DNA of 64,000 nt from Rhizobium sp. BT04 (GTDB lineage: Bacteria; Pseudomonadota; Alphaproteobacteria; Rhizobiales; Rhizobiaceae). Positions 44,553 to 53,453 of the stretch are shown here, one piece after another (position 1 is the stretch's first letter; each line of letters starts with the position of its first letter). The notes below the pieces were generated by a model. It saw nothing but the letters and a program-made list of their open reading frames with translations, had not been told where the DNA came from and ran no database searches. The stretch covers positions 3,094,501 through 3,158,500 of the forward strand of contig NZ_CP125652.1 of NCBI RefSeq assembly GCF_030053135.1, read 5' to 3'. A program made the position numbers and the translations under genes.

Positions 44553-44936
44553 GTGGCGAAAGCGGAACTTGGAACCAAGCGTACCGATCCGGAAACCGGC
44601 AAGAAGTTTTATGACCTGAACCGGGATCCGATCGTCTCTCCTTATACCGGCAAGTCCTACCCTCTGTCCTTCTTCGAAGAAACCTCGGCGATCGCCGACG
44701 TTGCCGAGGAAGACGAGGTTGCGGAAGTCGATACCGAAAACACCGAAGTCGAACTGGTTTCGCTCGAGGATGCCGATGACGCCGCCGCCGGCGACGACAT
44801 CCCCGATATCGGCGACGACGATGTCGAAATCGAAGGCGATGACGACGACGATACCTTCCTCACACCCGACGAAGACGATGACGACGACGACATGAGCGAC
44901 ATCATCGGCGTGACCGGCGACGAAGACGAAGTCTGA
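44553..44936 (+). CDS. TIGR02300 family protein
   Basis: The protein has 127 residues. GTG 44553 is preceded by GAGG and yields the family start (V/M)AKAELGTKRTDPETGKKFYDLNRDPIVSPYTGKSYP. The second half is almost purely Asp/Glu, a polyanionic tail from about residue 70 to the end. Its N-terminal part is compact and may bind metal or nucleic acid. The family is restricted to alphaproteobacteria and of unknown function. It is followed by a strong terminator. Confidence 0.9.
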   Translation: MAKAELGTKRTDPETGKKFYDLNRDPIVSPYTGKSYPLSFFEETSAIADVAEEDEVAEVDTENTEVELVSLEDADDAAAGDDIPDIGDDDVEIEGDDDDDTFLTPDEDDDDDDMSDIIGVTGDEDEV

Positions 44937-44947
44937 CGACTGCATTT

Positions 44948-44986
44948 CGGCCCGGTGAGGAAAAAATTCTCCGGGCCGGATTTTTT
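44948..44986 (+). terminator. Rho-independent terminator
   Basis: The stem is CGGCCCGG (44948-44955) with CCGGGCCG (44971-44978), followed by six T residues, 12 bases after the TIGR02300 gene. Confidence 0.88.
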
Positions 44987-45088
44987 AGGCTTGCTATCTC
45001 CGAAAACCGGAAGTAATAAGCCGCCACTCCGCAGGGCACGCGCCTTGAGGAGCATCCCAGGACCGGCCCTGAGCCGGACCACCTTGAT

Positions 45089-45164
<76 letters not shown>

Positions 45165-45268
45165 GCCTACGCTCTTCGAGCTTCGGCTCGGCAAGCCGGA
45201 AGGCTTGACGGGACGAGGGCGAGAAGGAAGCGGAGGCTGCCGCGCCGAAGTTGCGAAGCAACGTAGGC
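45165..45268. repeat. Inverted-repeat element abutting the tRNA 3' end
   Basis: Starting at the base after the tRNA CCA end, GCCTACG (45165-45171) is inverted as CGTAGGC (45262-45268). The longer arms (about 24 bp) also match imperfectly through CTTCGGC/GCCGAAG. The enclosed 100 bp contain further stem-forming G/C stretches. The element ends 16 bases before the GIY-YIG start codon. Confidence 0.6.
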
Positions 45269-45284
45269 GGGCTATGATCCCTCC

Positions 45285-45524
45285 ATGAAGTATGTCTACA
45301 TTCTCCATAGTGTCGAATTTCCGGATCGCTATTACGTTGGCGTGACGAGTGACCTGAAGTCGCGCCTGGCAAAACACAACGCCGGAGCGGTCTCTCATAC
45401 CTCGAAATATGCCCCTTGGTCTCTCAAGACGTATCTCGCTTTCTCCGATGAAACACAGGCCTTTGCTTTTGAGAAATATCTGAAGTCTGCTTCGGGCAGG
45501 GCATTCGCAAAGAAACGACTGTAG
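45285..45524 (+). CDS. GIY-YIG nuclease superfamily protein
   Basis: The protein has 79 residues with the complete GIY-YIG core (YVYILHS, then YYVGVTSDLKSRLAKHN) and a conserved AFAFEKYLKS helix. This is the single-domain type (YhbQ/UPF0213-like). The Shine-Dalgarno is poor. It lies directly behind tRNA-Ala and an inverted-repeat element. Possible roles are DNA repair or mobility of the adjacent element. Confidence 0.88.
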   Translation: MKYVYILHSVEFPDRYYVGVTSDLKSRLAKHNAGAVSHTSKYAPWSLKTYLAFSDETQAFAFEKYLKSASGRAFAKKRL

Positions 45525-45580
45525 CCGACACCTCAACTCCGGCAGGCCGCCCCCACAGCCCGCTTGGCGCCTCGCGCTCC

Positions 45581-45810
45581 TCACATCTCGACGATAACAG
45601 CCGTGACCCGCTTCACCACCGGCAGCACCAACAACAGGACGGGAAAGGCGATCGCCCAGGAGAGCGCCCATGCCGACGGCCACATCGCAAGGGCAGGCGC
45701 GGTCAGGCCTTGTGCTCTTAGGATGCTGATCGCCGAGCTGTCATCAGCAGCGAGAGGATGAGCGGCATGACGATCGTATTGTAGCGTTTGGGGAGTTTGC
45801 CTTTGGGCAT
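45581..45810 (-). pseudogene. Frameshifted DUF2798 membrane protein gene
   Basis: From ATG 45810 (GGAG upstream) the frame reads MPKGKLPKRYNTIVMPLILS and LLMTA, the DUF2798 start, and then stops after a few codons. Near 45740 the match continues in another frame (SAISILRAQGLTAPALAMWP, SAWALSWAIAFPVLLLVLP) to the stop at 45581. Both halves together make one two-helix DUF2798 protein of about 75 residues. A small deletion near 45740 appears to have broken it. Confidence 0.72.
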
Positions 45811-45886
45811 TTTGATCTCCGTAAGATGCCGATCAGACAATTGCGCAGCGCCGACCGGCGGGTTGCGCGTTGATTGACGTAAACGC

Positions 45887-46027
45887 TTACGGAGCGTCGA
45901 TCTGAAGCAACGCCATCTCCATGGCCGAAAATGCCTTGCCGTTCAAGTCCGCCCCATCCCTTCCGATCGTCTTTGCCAATTCCTCAACGAAAGGAATTAT
46001 CCTTGTTGCCGCAATCTCAGCGATTCG
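45887..46027 (-). other. Possible gene remnant
   Basis: A start-less minus-strand stretch reads AEIAATRIIPFVEELAKTIG and DLNGKAFSAMEMALLQIDAP before a stop at 45887. It looks like a C-terminal helical fragment of some protein but has no start codon and no family I recognise. The rest of the 236-bp gap up to the DUF1275 gene shows nothing else. Confidence 0.25.
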
Positions 46028-46046
46028 GCTTCAGGACCCTTGAGCA

Positions 46047-46769
46047 ATGACCAGAGCAAGACGCCGCCGTCTCATCCGCACCCGACGAACCTTAACCGGA
46101 CTCGCCCTCGTCGGCTCGATCTCGTTTCTGGCCGGCATGACCGATGCGACCGGTCTTCTGCTGACCGGCGATTTCGTCTCCTTCATGACGGGGAACACGA
46201 CGCGGGCCGCGCTGGCCTTGAGCGAGGGCAATCTTTATCACGCGGCGGTGTTGATCTCCGCCATCGTCGTTTTCGTGCTCGGCAATGCGGCTGGCGTCGT
46301 CATCGCTCATGTATCAGAGCGCCGAATCTTCGTGGTGCTCGGCTGCGTCGGTCTCGTCCTGGCGCTGGCCTCGATGATGACGGTGCAGAACATGCTGTTC
46401 GAGCGGTTCTACATGATCGTTTTTTCCATGGGGATGGTGAACGCGGCAGTCGAGCACATCGAAGGCCTGCCGATCGGGCTGACTTATGTCACAGGTGCCC
46501 TGTCGCGCTTCGGCCGCGGCATCGGTCGCTGGATCATCGGCGACCGCCATATCGAATGGACGATCCAGATCGTGCCCTGGGGCGGCATGGTGCTCGGCGC
46601 CATTGTCGGCGCCCTGCTGACGCGATTGACCGGAGCATCTGCGCTATGGCTGGTCTCCCTCTTCGCCATGGCGCTGGCGCTTGCCGCCATGTTCATTCCC
46701 AGGCCGCTGCAGCGGCGCTTCAACCAGAAGCTCGCGCCGCACCGATCGGCCGCCCAGCGCGTGAGATAG
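46047..46769 (+). CDS. DUF1275 (YoaK) family membrane protein
   Basis: The protein has 240 residues with about six membrane segments. The DUF1275 motifs are LAGMTDATGLLLTGDFVSFMTGNTT and GNAAGVVIAHV. The N-terminus is arginine-rich. The function of the family is unknown, although a transporter role is often suspected. It is a single gene, with an unusually Arg-rich start and a modest Shine-Dalgarno. Confidence 0.88.
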   Translation: MTRARRRRLIRTRRTLTGLALVGSISFLAGMTDATGLLLTGDFVSFMTGNTTRAALALSEGNLYHAAVLISAIVVFVLGNAAGVVIAHVSERRIFVVLGCVGLVLALASMMTVQNMLFERFYMIVFSMGMVNAAVEHIEGLPIGLTYVTGALSRFGRGIGRWIIGDRHIEWTIQIVPWGGMVLGAIVGALLTRLTGASALWLVSLFAMALALAAMFIPRPLQRRFNQKLAPHRSAAQRVR

Positions 46770-46837
46770 AACCGTCGCATTCCTGTCATCGTCGAATCGG
46801 ATAGGAAGGATCGCCGCCCATCCTTGAGGAGTACGTC

Positions 46838-47626
46838 TTGTTCGTCATTTCGAAGCTTGTCTGGATTTTCGCTCAGCCGCTGTCGCTGGCATTCTTCCTC
46901 GTCTTCCTTGCCCTGCTTGCCGGCCTTCTGCGCTGGCGGACCTTAAGTATCCTCGGCGCCGCGGGGTCGGCCCTCATCCTCTTCATCACGCTCTACACCA
47001 CCGCCGGCAACCTGCTGATGCAAGGTCTCGAGCAGCGCTTCGCAAAGCCCGCCGCCGATCCGGAGAACCTGCAATGCATGATCGTGCTCGGCGGCGCCTT
47101 CGAAAACGAGGTGAACACGGCGCGTCACGGCATAGAGTTCAACCCCGCGGCCGACCGCTTCGTCGAAGCCCTGCGGCTCGCGCAGAAATTTCCGCAGTCA
47201 CGCATTCTGGTATCGGGTGGCGACGGTTCCATCTCGGGCATCTATGAAGGCGATGCGGCGGCATCCGCGCGCTTCTTCCCGCTCTTCGGCGTCGGCAAGG
47301 ATCGCCTGATCGAGGAGAGGCAATCGCGCACCACCTTCGAAAACGCCATCAACACCAAGGAATTCCTGGCAAGCCAGGGGCTTTCCCATTGCCTGCTGAT
47401 CACCTCGGGTTTTCATATGCCTCGATCCGTCGGCATCTTCCGCAAACTCGGCATCGATATCGTGCCCTGGCCGACCGATTATCGCACCGACGGCGAGGTG
47501 AGGCCGGGGTTCGATTTCACTCAGCCGAATCTCAATGCGCAGAACATGGCGACTGCGATCCGCGAATGGTACGGCCTGGTCGGCTATTATCTCGCCGGCC
47601 GCACGTCGGAACTCTATCCGAGCTGA
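46838..47626 (+). CDS. YdcF/ElyC family (DUF218) membrane protein
   Basis: The protein has 262 residues and begins with TTG 46838, supported by GAGGAG eight bases upstream; no in-frame ATG gives the expected N-terminus. It has two N-terminal membrane segments (about 5-55), then the DUF218 domain: CMIVLGGAFENEV, RILVSGGDG, ESRTTFENA-like RQSRTTFENAINT, and SGFHMPRSVGIFRKLG. Relatives affect envelope polysaccharide and peptidoglycan metabolism. A 6-bp hairpin (AAGGAT/ATCCTT, 46806-46825) sits directly before the Shine-Dalgarno and could modulate translation. Confidence 0.87.
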   Translation: MFVISKLVWIFAQPLSLAFFLVFLALLAGLLRWRTLSILGAAGSALILFITLYTTAGNLLMQGLEQRFAKPAADPENLQCMIVLGGAFENEVNTARHGIEFNPAADRFVEALRLAQKFPQSRILVSGGDGSISGIYEGDAAASARFFPLFGVGKDRLIEERQSRTTFENAINTKEFLASQGLSHCLLITSGFHMPRSVGIFRKLGIDIVPWPTDYRTDGEVRPGFDFTQPNLNAQNMATAIREWYGLVGYYLAGRTSELYPS

Positions 47627-47629
47627 GAT

Positions 47630-48103
47630 TTACTTCTTCGAGATGGTGACGAATTTCGTGCCGCGCACGCGGGCCGTGACGATGCAGGGATCACCTTCGG
47701 TGCGGTCGCAGAAGCGCGGATGCATCTTCATTGCCAGCACCATATTGCCGAAGCGCTGGACGAAATCGTAGCCATAGATCTGCGCCGTCGCGATCATGAA
47801 ATAACCGCCTTCAGCAACCTGCAGATAGAAATTATAGGTGCAGCCGTCGTCATTGCATTGCGGCCCCTTCTGCCCGTCGCAGGTCAGCTGGCCCTCGTTG
47901 ACCACCGCATCGATCAGGCCGTCATTGTTGATGTCCTGGCGGGTGATGAAGCCGTCGGCGAATTCGGCCGTCTTGCACTGCTCCTGGAAATGTTTCTTCT
48001 CGTAGATCTCCGGATCGGAAATCAGCGATTGCTGGCCGAAGGCGACAGCCGGCATGACAAGCAGCAGGACGATATTCAGAACGGCGAGCAGCAGCGTTTT
48101 CAC
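47630..48103 (-). CDS. Small exported protein with EF-hand-like loop
   Basis: The protein has 157 residues starting at GTG 48103 behind AAAGAGGAAAG. A Sec signal peptide spans about 1-23 (NIVLLLVMPAVAFG). The mature part carries D-I-N-N-D-G-L-I-D, a calcium-loop pattern, and six cysteines, several probably in disulfides (C-x5-C region around CDGQKGPQCNDDGC). I know of no family. It is convergent with the YdcF gene, with three bases between them, and divergent from the TRIC-type gene. Confidence 0.78.
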   Translation of the reverse strand: MKTLLLAVLNIVLLLVMPAVAFGQQSLISDPEIYEKKHFQEQCKTAEFADGFITRQDINNDGLIDAVVNEGQLTCDGQKGPQCNDDGCTYNFYLQVAEGGYFMIATAQIYGYDFVQRFGNMVLAMKMHPRFCDRTEGDPCIVTARVRGTKFVTISKK

Positions 48104-48274
48104 GGCTTTCCTCTTTGGATAAAGGCGCCCAATGCATGTCGCCCAAAGTGTGCAGCGGTTTTGGGACAACGACATGCATTGAACAAAGACTTCAGCTTTA
48201 TGGCCGCGCCGCCTTGCGCCGCCCTTGCCGCCGTGTTTCTTGTCCGAAAATTGTTCGCCGGTTCCGGGGGCCGC

Positions 48275-48910
48275 ATGTCCTTGCTCGTCTATCTCGATTA
48301 TGCCGGCATTGCGCTGTTTGCCGCGACAGGCGCGCTTGCCGCCTCGCGCAAGCAGCTGGATCTGATCGGTTTTCTGTTTTTCGCCATGGTGACGGGAACG
48401 GGCGGCGGCACCGTGCGCGATATCGTGCTCGGCCGCGTGCCGGTCTTCTGGGTGTTGAACCCCGCCTATATCCTCGTCTGCTGTATCATGGGCGTCATCG
48501 TCTTCTTCACCGCCCACCTGCTGGAATCGCGCTATCGCCTGCTGATCTGGCTGGATGCGATCGGCCTTGCCGCCTATTGCGTGATCGGCGCTGCCAAGGG
48601 CCTCGCCGCCACCGGCTCGCCGACGATCGCGATCGTCACCGGCACGCTGACGGCGACCTTCGGCGGCATTCTGCGCGATCTGATGGCAAACGAGCCTTCG
48701 GTGTTGTTGCGGCCGGAAATCTACGTGACCGCAGCCCTCATCGGCGCCGGCGTATTCACGCTCGCCAATGCGCTGGGGATGCCGCTCTATCTGGCGTCTG
48801 CCTGTGGTGTCGTCGCAGCCTTTGCCGTGCGCGGCGGCGCCCTGTGGTTCGGCTGGACCTTCCCGACTTACAGGCACAAGCCCGGCCGGCATCCCGACGA
48901 TGTCATGTGA
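48275..48910 (+). CDS. TRIC/UPF0126 family membrane protein
   Basis: The protein has 211 residues from ATG 48275. It has seven membrane segments in two repeats, with the family motifs DYAGIALFAATGALAA, GTGGGTVRDIVLGR and TATFGGILRDLMA, where each repeat holds a GG-G-R-D element. Bacterial TRIC proteins are cation channels, and some relatives such as YadS move glycine. Upstream codons in the same frame are not used, because they lie inside the divergent spacer. Confidence 0.88.
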   Translation: MSLLVYLDYAGIALFAATGALAASRKQLDLIGFLFFAMVTGTGGGTVRDIVLGRVPVFWVLNPAYILVCCIMGVIVFFTAHLLESRYRLLIWLDAIGLAAYCVIGAAKGLAATGSPTIAIVTGTLTATFGGILRDLMANEPSVLLRPEIYVTAALIGAGVFTLANALGMPLYLASACGVVAAFAVRGGALWFGWTFPTYRHKPGRHPDDVM

Positions 48911-48934
48911 AGACTTGGGTGGCCTTGGGTGGCG

Positions 48935-49354
48935 TCAGCCCTGCTTTGCCCGCAGGCGGATCACCACGTCGACATGGGCGATCTCCATCCCCTCAGGCGG
49001 TTCCGGAAGATTGCCGATCGTCAGGTTGCTGACGGGAATGTCGAGCACTTCGTTCTCACCTTCGATGAAGAAATGGTGATGGTCGGAAACATTGGTGTCG
49101 AAATAGGTCCTGGCGCTCTCGACGGCGAGAACGCGGATGAGGCCGGCTTCGGTGAACTGGTGCAGCGTGTTGTAGACGGTTGCCAGTGAGACCGGCACGC
49201 CGGCGGCAACCGCCTCCTCATGCAGTTCCTCGACAGTCAAATGCCGGTCGCCCTTGGCAAACAGGAGGTCGCCGAGCGCGACACGCTGGCGGGTGGGGCG
49301 CAGGCCCGCACCGCGCAGCCTTACCTCTATTGCGATCGGGAGTGCACCCGTCAT
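48935..49354 (-). CDS. irr: Iron response regulator Irr (Fur family)
   Basis: The protein has 139 residues from ATG 49354; the TTG nine bases earlier is too near the GGAG to be the start. It has a Fur-type winged helix (LRPTRQRVALGDLLF, then VSLATVYNTLHQFTEAGL), the histidine run HHHFF and a C-terminal IAHVDVVIRLR typical of rhizobial Irr. The N-terminal heme-regulatory Cys-Pro motif of Bradyrhizobium Irr is absent, as in other Rhizobium Irr proteins. Irr represses or activates genes according to heme and iron status. It is divergent from fabA. Confidence 0.92.
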   Translation of the reverse strand: MTGALPIAIEVRLRGAGLRPTRQRVALGDLLFAKGDRHLTVEELHEEAVAAGVPVSLATVYNTLHQFTEAGLIRVLAVESARTYFDTNVSDHHHFFIEGENEVLDIPVSNLTIGNLPEPPEGMEIAHVDVVIRLRAKQG

Positions 49355-49655
49355 CAAGACCAACTCCGGTTATTCCTGCATAAAGCAATCATGTTTCTTC
49401 AAGCGGTATAACTTTTGCACCGGAGCCTTTCAATAGTTCAATGGGGACAAGAGCCTGATAAACGCGGCAAAAACGGGCTTTTGGTGCAAATAGGTCTGGT
49501 CGCGGCCCTGGCCTTCCTGTATTCGACCACCAAATAATGACGTAAGCCTGGTCCGGGGCGATGAATGAAGCTGCCTTGCTGATGCTTCATTTTCTGAAGA
49601 ACTTGGACTACACGTTCACATCCATCGGCTTCAGGCGGGGGGAAAAAGAAACTTT
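49355..49655. other. Divergent irr/fabA promoter region
   Basis: These 301 bp contain no gene. A dyad, ATGAAGC (49565-49571) with GCTTCAT (49584-49590), lies 66 bp before fabA. No clear iron-control-element palindrome is recognisable. Both promoters should lie here. Confidence 0.5.
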
Positions 49656-50171
49656 ATGACGACCAGACAGTCCAGCTTCTCGTACGACGAACTCATCGCC
49701 TGCGCACATGGCGAGCTGTTCGGGCCCGGCAATGCGCAGCTTCCCCTGCCGCCCATGCTGATGGTTCACCGCATCACCGACATTTCCGAAACCGGCGGGA
49801 CCTTCGACAAAGGCTATCTCAGGGCCGAATACGACGTGCGTCCCGACGACTGGTATTTCCCCTGCCATTTCGAAGGCAATCCGATCATGCCGGGCTGCCT
49901 CGGCCTCGACGGCATGTGGCAGCTGACCGGTTTCTTCCTCGGCTGGCTCGGCGAGGAAGGCCGCGGCATGGCGCTTTCAACCGGCGAAGTGAAATTCAAG
50001 GGCATGGTCAAGCCTCATACGAAGCTGATCGAATATGGCATCGACTTCAAGCGTGTCATGCGCGGCCGTCTGGTCCTCGGCACGGCCGACGGCTGGCTGA
50101 AGGCGGACGGCGAGACCATATATCAGGCGGCCGACCTTCGCGTCGGTCTCTCTAAAGACAAGACGGCCTGA
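49656..50171 (+). CDS. fabA: 3-hydroxydecanoyl-ACP dehydratase/isomerase
   Basis: The protein has 171 residues. It is a single hot-dog domain with the active-site His in [13 protein letters not shown] (H71) and Asp in [10 protein letters not shown] (D85). It introduces the cis double bond at the C10 stage for unsaturated fatty acids. It is the first gene of fabA-fabB-fabI. A GGGGGAAA stretch lies about 12 bases before the ATG. Confidence 0.97.
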   Translation: MTTRQSSFSYDELIACAHGELFGPGNAQLPLPPMLMVHRITDISETGGTFDKGYLRAEYDVRPDDWYFPCHFEGNPIMPGCLGLDGMWQLTGFFLGWLGEEGRGMALSTGEVKFKGMVKPHTKLIEYGIDFKRVMRGRLVLGTADGWLKADGETIYQAADLRVGLSKDKTA

Positions 50172-50215
50172 AACCGCATCTCAAGCGGTTCACGAAACAA
50201 AAAAGGTTTGATCAG

Positions 50216-51448
50216 ATGAGACGGGTAGTTGTCACGGGTCTGGGTGTCGTGTCCTCGATCGGGAACGACGCCGCCGAAGTCACCGAATCCTTGCGGCAGG
50301 CAAAGTCGGGTATTTCCTTCTCGAGCGATTTCGCCGAGCACGGCTTCAAGTGCCAGGTTTGGGGCAGCCCCAAGCTCGGCGCGGCGGAACTGGCCGAACT
50401 GGTCGATCGTCGCGCCATGCGCTTCCTGTCGCAGGGCGGCGCCTGGAACCATGTGGCCATGAAGCAGGCACTCGCCGATTCAGGCCTGGAAGAGAAGGAC
50501 TACGCTCAGAATGAACGCGCCGGCATCATCATGGGCTCCGGCGGTCCGTCGACCCGCACCCTGATCGAGGCGGCCGAGATCACCGTCAAGAACAACAGCC
50601 CGAAGCGCATCGGCCCCTTCGCCGTGCCGAAGGCGATGTCCTCGACCGCATCGGCCACACTCGCCACCTGGTTCAAGATCCACGGCGTCAACTATTCGAT
50701 CTCGTCGGCCTGCTCGACCTCGGCGCATTGCATCGGCAACGCCGCCGAGATGATCCAGTGGGGCAAGCAGGACGTGATGTTTGCCGGCGGCCACGAGGAT
50801 CTCGACTGGACGATGTCCAACCTCTTCGACGCCATGGGCGCCATGTCCTCCAAGTACAACGATACGCCCGACACCGCCTCGCGCGCCTATGACGTCAACC
50901 GCGACGGTTTCGTCATCGCCGGCGGCGCCGGGGTGCTGGTGCTCGAGGAACTGGAGCACGCCAAGGCCCGCGGCGCCAAGATCTACGCCGAAATCGTCGG
51001 CTACGGCGCAACCTCGGATGGTTACGACATGGTCGCCCCCTCCGGCGAGGGCGCCATCCGCTGCATGCGCCAGGCGCTTGCCTCGGTCAAAGGCGACGTC
51101 GACTACGTCAATACCCACGGCACGTCGACGCCGGTCGGCGACAGCAAGGAAATCGGCGCCATCCGCGAGGTATTCGGCTCCAAAATCCCCCATATCCAGT
51201 CGACCAAGTCGCTGACCGGTCATTCGCTGGGTGCTGCCGGCGTGCAGGAATCGATCTATTCCCTGCTGATGATGCAGCACGGTTTCATCGGCGAAAGCGC
51301 CCATATCACCGAACTCGATCCCGAATTCGAAGGCGTGCCGATCGTGCGCAAGCGGATCGACGATGCGAAGATCGACATTGCCCTCTCCAACTCCTTCGGC
51401 TTCGGCGGCACCAACGCCACGCTGGTCTTCCAGCGTTATAACGGATAA
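50216..51448 (+). CDS. fabB: 3-ketoacyl-ACP synthase I
   Basis: The protein has 410 residues. It is a KAS enzyme with the nucleophilic Cys in SSACSTSAH (C166) and the two His residues in [11 protein letters not shown] and [10 protein letters not shown], so the Cys-His-His set is complete. It elongates the unsaturated branch made by FabA. It starts 44 bp after fabA and ends four bases before fabI. Confidence 0.97.
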   Translation: MRRVVVTGLGVVSSIGNDAAEVTESLRQAKSGISFSSDFAEHGFKCQVWGSPKLGAAELAELVDRRAMRFLSQGGAWNHVAMKQALADSGLEEKDYAQNERAGIIMGSGGPSTRTLIEAAEITVKNNSPKRIGPFAVPKAMSSTASATLATWFKIHGVNYSISSACSTSAHCIGNAAEMIQWGKQDVMFAGGHEDLDWTMSNLFDAMGAMSSKYNDTPDTASRAYDVNRDGFVIAGGAGVLVLEELEHAKARGAKIYAEIVGYGATSDGYDMVAPSGEGAIRCMRQALASVKGDVDYVNTHGTSTPVGDSKEIGAIREVFGSKIPHIQSTKSLTGHSLGAAGVQESIYSLLMMQHGFIGESAHITELDPEFEGVPIVRKRIDDAKIDIALSNSFGFGGTNATLVFQRYNG

Positions 51449-51452
51449 CAAA

Positions 51453-52259
51453 ATGACGGGAATCATGCAGGGTAAGCGCGGCCTCATCATGGGCGTCGCA
51501 AACAACCATTCGATCGCCTGGGGGATTTCAAAAGCGCTCGCCGCGCAGGGTGCGGAACTCGCCTTCACCTATCAGGGCGATGCGCTCGGCAAGCGCGTCA
51601 AGCCGCTGGCTGCCGAGGTCAACTCGGATTTCGTGCTGCCCTGCGATGTCGAAGATGTCGCCTCGGTCGATGCCCTGGTCGACGCGCTCAGTGAGCGCTG
51701 GGGCAAGCTCGATTTCATCGTCCACGCCATCGGTTTTTCCGACAAGAACGAGCTGAAGGGTCTCTACGCCGATACGACGCGGGAGAATTTCAGCCGCACC
51801 ATGGTCATTTCCTGTTTCTCCTTCACCGAGATCGCCAAGCGCTGCGCTCCGCTGATGGAAGACGGCGGTGCGATGTTGACCCTGACCTATAACGGCTCGA
51901 CCCGCGTCATTCCGAATTACAACGTCATGGGCGTCGCCAAGGCAGCACTCGAGGCTTCGGTGCGCTATCTCGCCGCCGACTACGGCCCGCGCGGCATCCG
52001 CGTCAATGCCATATCAGCCGGTCCGATCCGCACGCTCGCCGGCGCCGGCATCTCCGATGCGCGCGCGATCCTCTCCTGGAACCAGCGTAATGCGCCGCTG
52101 CGCAAGACCGTGACCATCGATCAGGTCGGCAATTCGGCTCTTTACCTGCTCTCCGATCTTTCCGCCGGCGTTACCGGCGAGATCCATTTTGTCGACGCCG
52201 GCTTCAACGTCACCTCGATGCCGACACTGGAAACGCTGCGCAGGGCAGACGTCGAGTAA
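51453..52259 (+). CDS. fabI: Enoyl-ACP reductase (NADH)
   Basis: The protein has 268 residues; ATG 51453 is used, and a second in-frame ATG at 51465 would be an alternative. It has NAD-binding RGLIMGVANNHSIAWG and the catalytic Y146, Y156 and K163 (LTYNGS, then NYNVMGVAKA), the same numbers as in E. coli FabI. It reduces enoyl-ACP in the last step of each elongation cycle. A strong terminator follows. Confidence 0.95.
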   Translation: MTGIMQGKRGLIMGVANNHSIAWGISKALAAQGAELAFTYQGDALGKRVKPLAAEVNSDFVLPCDVEDVASVDALVDALSERWGKLDFIVHAIGFSDKNELKGLYADTTRENFSRTMVISCFSFTEIAKRCAPLMEDGGAMLTLTYNGSTRVIPNYNVMGVAKAALEASVRYLAADYGPRGIRVNAISAGPIRTLAGAGISDARAILSWNQRNAPLRKTVTIDQVGNSALYLLSDLSAGVTGEIHFVDAGFNVTSMPTLETLRRADVE

Positions 52260-52281
52260 ACGCTGCTCCGATTTGAAACTC

Positions 52282-52316
52282 AAAGGCCGTGCGCGGATGT
52301 TGCGCACGGCCTTTTT
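52282..52316. terminator. Rho-independent terminator after fabI
   Basis: AAAGGCCGTGCGC pairs with GCGCACGGCCTTT (loop GGATGTT), followed by a T run on the plus strand. It also separates fabI from the convergent methyltransferase gene. Confidence 0.9.
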
Positions 52317-52360
52317 GTTCTATCGATAGAATGACCGGATCGGTCGAAGCCGCGTAGAGC

Positions 52361-53377
52361 TTACTTCTTCGCCCAGAGAACCTTGAAACGGGCGTTGCGG
52401 CAGGTTTCGCCGCTTTCTCGGAAATTCGCCGCCAGAACCGGCTCGTAGGGCAGGCCGCGATTGGCGACCAGCATCAGCCGGCCGCCGCCGCGAAGGGCGG
52501 ATGCGGCGGTCTTGATCATGGCCTGGCCGAGCGCCGGCTCGGCTGCGTGCCCCTCATGGAAGGGCGGGTTCATGATGACGAGATCGTATTTGTCCTTGAC
52601 CGGCTCGCCCGCCAGATCGTGCCAGAAGAAGCGCGCAGGCGCGTTCGGGCAATTCTCCGCTAGATTGTCTCTGGCGGCCTCCAGAGCCGCGTGATCGGCC
52701 TCGTAGAGGTCGAGGCGGGTCAGTCCACGCGATCTCTGCGCCAGTTCGACGGAGAGATAGCCCCATCCGGCGCCAAAATCCGCAACGTCGCCGGCGAAAT
52801 CCTGCGGCAGGCGCGAGGCGAGCAGTTCCGATCCGGCATCGATCCGGTCATGCGAGAACATGCCGGCGGTGGCATTGAAACGGCCGTCGACGCGCACCAG
52901 CGCTTTTGCCAGCTTGGAAATGATCTCGTCGGCATCCGCCGGCCGGCCGAACCAGAAAGCGACGCCGTGATATTTCGGCATGTAGTCGACTGCGAGATTG
53001 AAACCTTCCATCCGCTTGCGCAGCGGCTGGATGCCGTCTTCCTTCGCGCCGGCAACGACGATCAGACCGCCGAGCCGCGTGCGGGCGATCGCCGCGGCGA
53101 GATTGGCCTCGTTCTCGCCCTTGTGCTTGGTGCAGAGCACCAGGGCGGCATCGTAGTCCTCGCCGTCGATCTCGGGCTTTGCTTCGATCCGCTGCGCCAG
53201 CAGCTGCCGGTAGAGCGGCCGGAAGCCCTGGACGGCGCTGAGCGAGGCGGCAAAACCCTCCGGCAGCGCAAAGCCTGCCTCGGCGCCGAGGAAAAGCACG
53301 CGCTCGCCCTCGCCGGGCGCCTGGACTGTGCCGCTGGCAAAGGGATGGAACAGGGTCTTCAGCGTTTCGCGGCTCAT
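52361..53377 (-). CDS. RsmC-like rRNA guanine-N2 methyltransferase
   Basis: The protein has 338 residues from ATG 53377; the longer frame upstream overlaps the pnp terminator. It consists of two methyltransferase-like halves as in RsmC/RlmG: an N-terminal degenerate half, and a catalytic half with VADFGAGWGYLSVELA and the NPPF tetrad (VIMNPPFHEG). It is predicted to methylate 16S rRNA guanine N2, but 23S targets are possible. It is convergent with fabI and lies downstream of pnp. Confidence 0.85.
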   Translation of the reverse strand: MSRETLKTLFHPFASGTVQAPGEGERVLFLGAEAGFALPEGFAASLSAVQGFRPLYRQLLAQRIEAKPEIDGEDYDAALVLCTKHKGENEANLAAAIARTRLGGLIVVAGAKEDGIQPLRKRMEGFNLAVDYMPKYHGVAFWFGRPADADEIISKLAKALVRVDGRFNATAGMFSHDRIDAGSELLASRLPQDFAGDVADFGAGWGYLSVELAQRSRGLTRLDLYEADHAALEAARDNLAENCPNAPARFFWHDLAGEPVKDKYDLVIMNPPFHEGHAAEPALGQAMIKTAASALRGGGRLMLVANRGLPYEPVLAANFRESGETCRNARFKVLWAKK

Positions 53378-53401
53378 GGATCTCGTCTCGACTTCGGATA
53401 C

Positions 53402-53429
53402 AAAAAGGGCGCGGAAGATTCCCGCGCCC
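53402..53429 (-). terminator. Rho-independent terminator of pnp
   Basis: GGGCGCGG/CCGCGCCC (53407-53414 with 53422-53429) has five A residues at 53402-53406, which are a T run on the minus strand, 24 bases after the pnp stop. Confidence 0.85.
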
Positions 53430-53453
53430 GGAATGAAATTTGGGAGACGCGGC

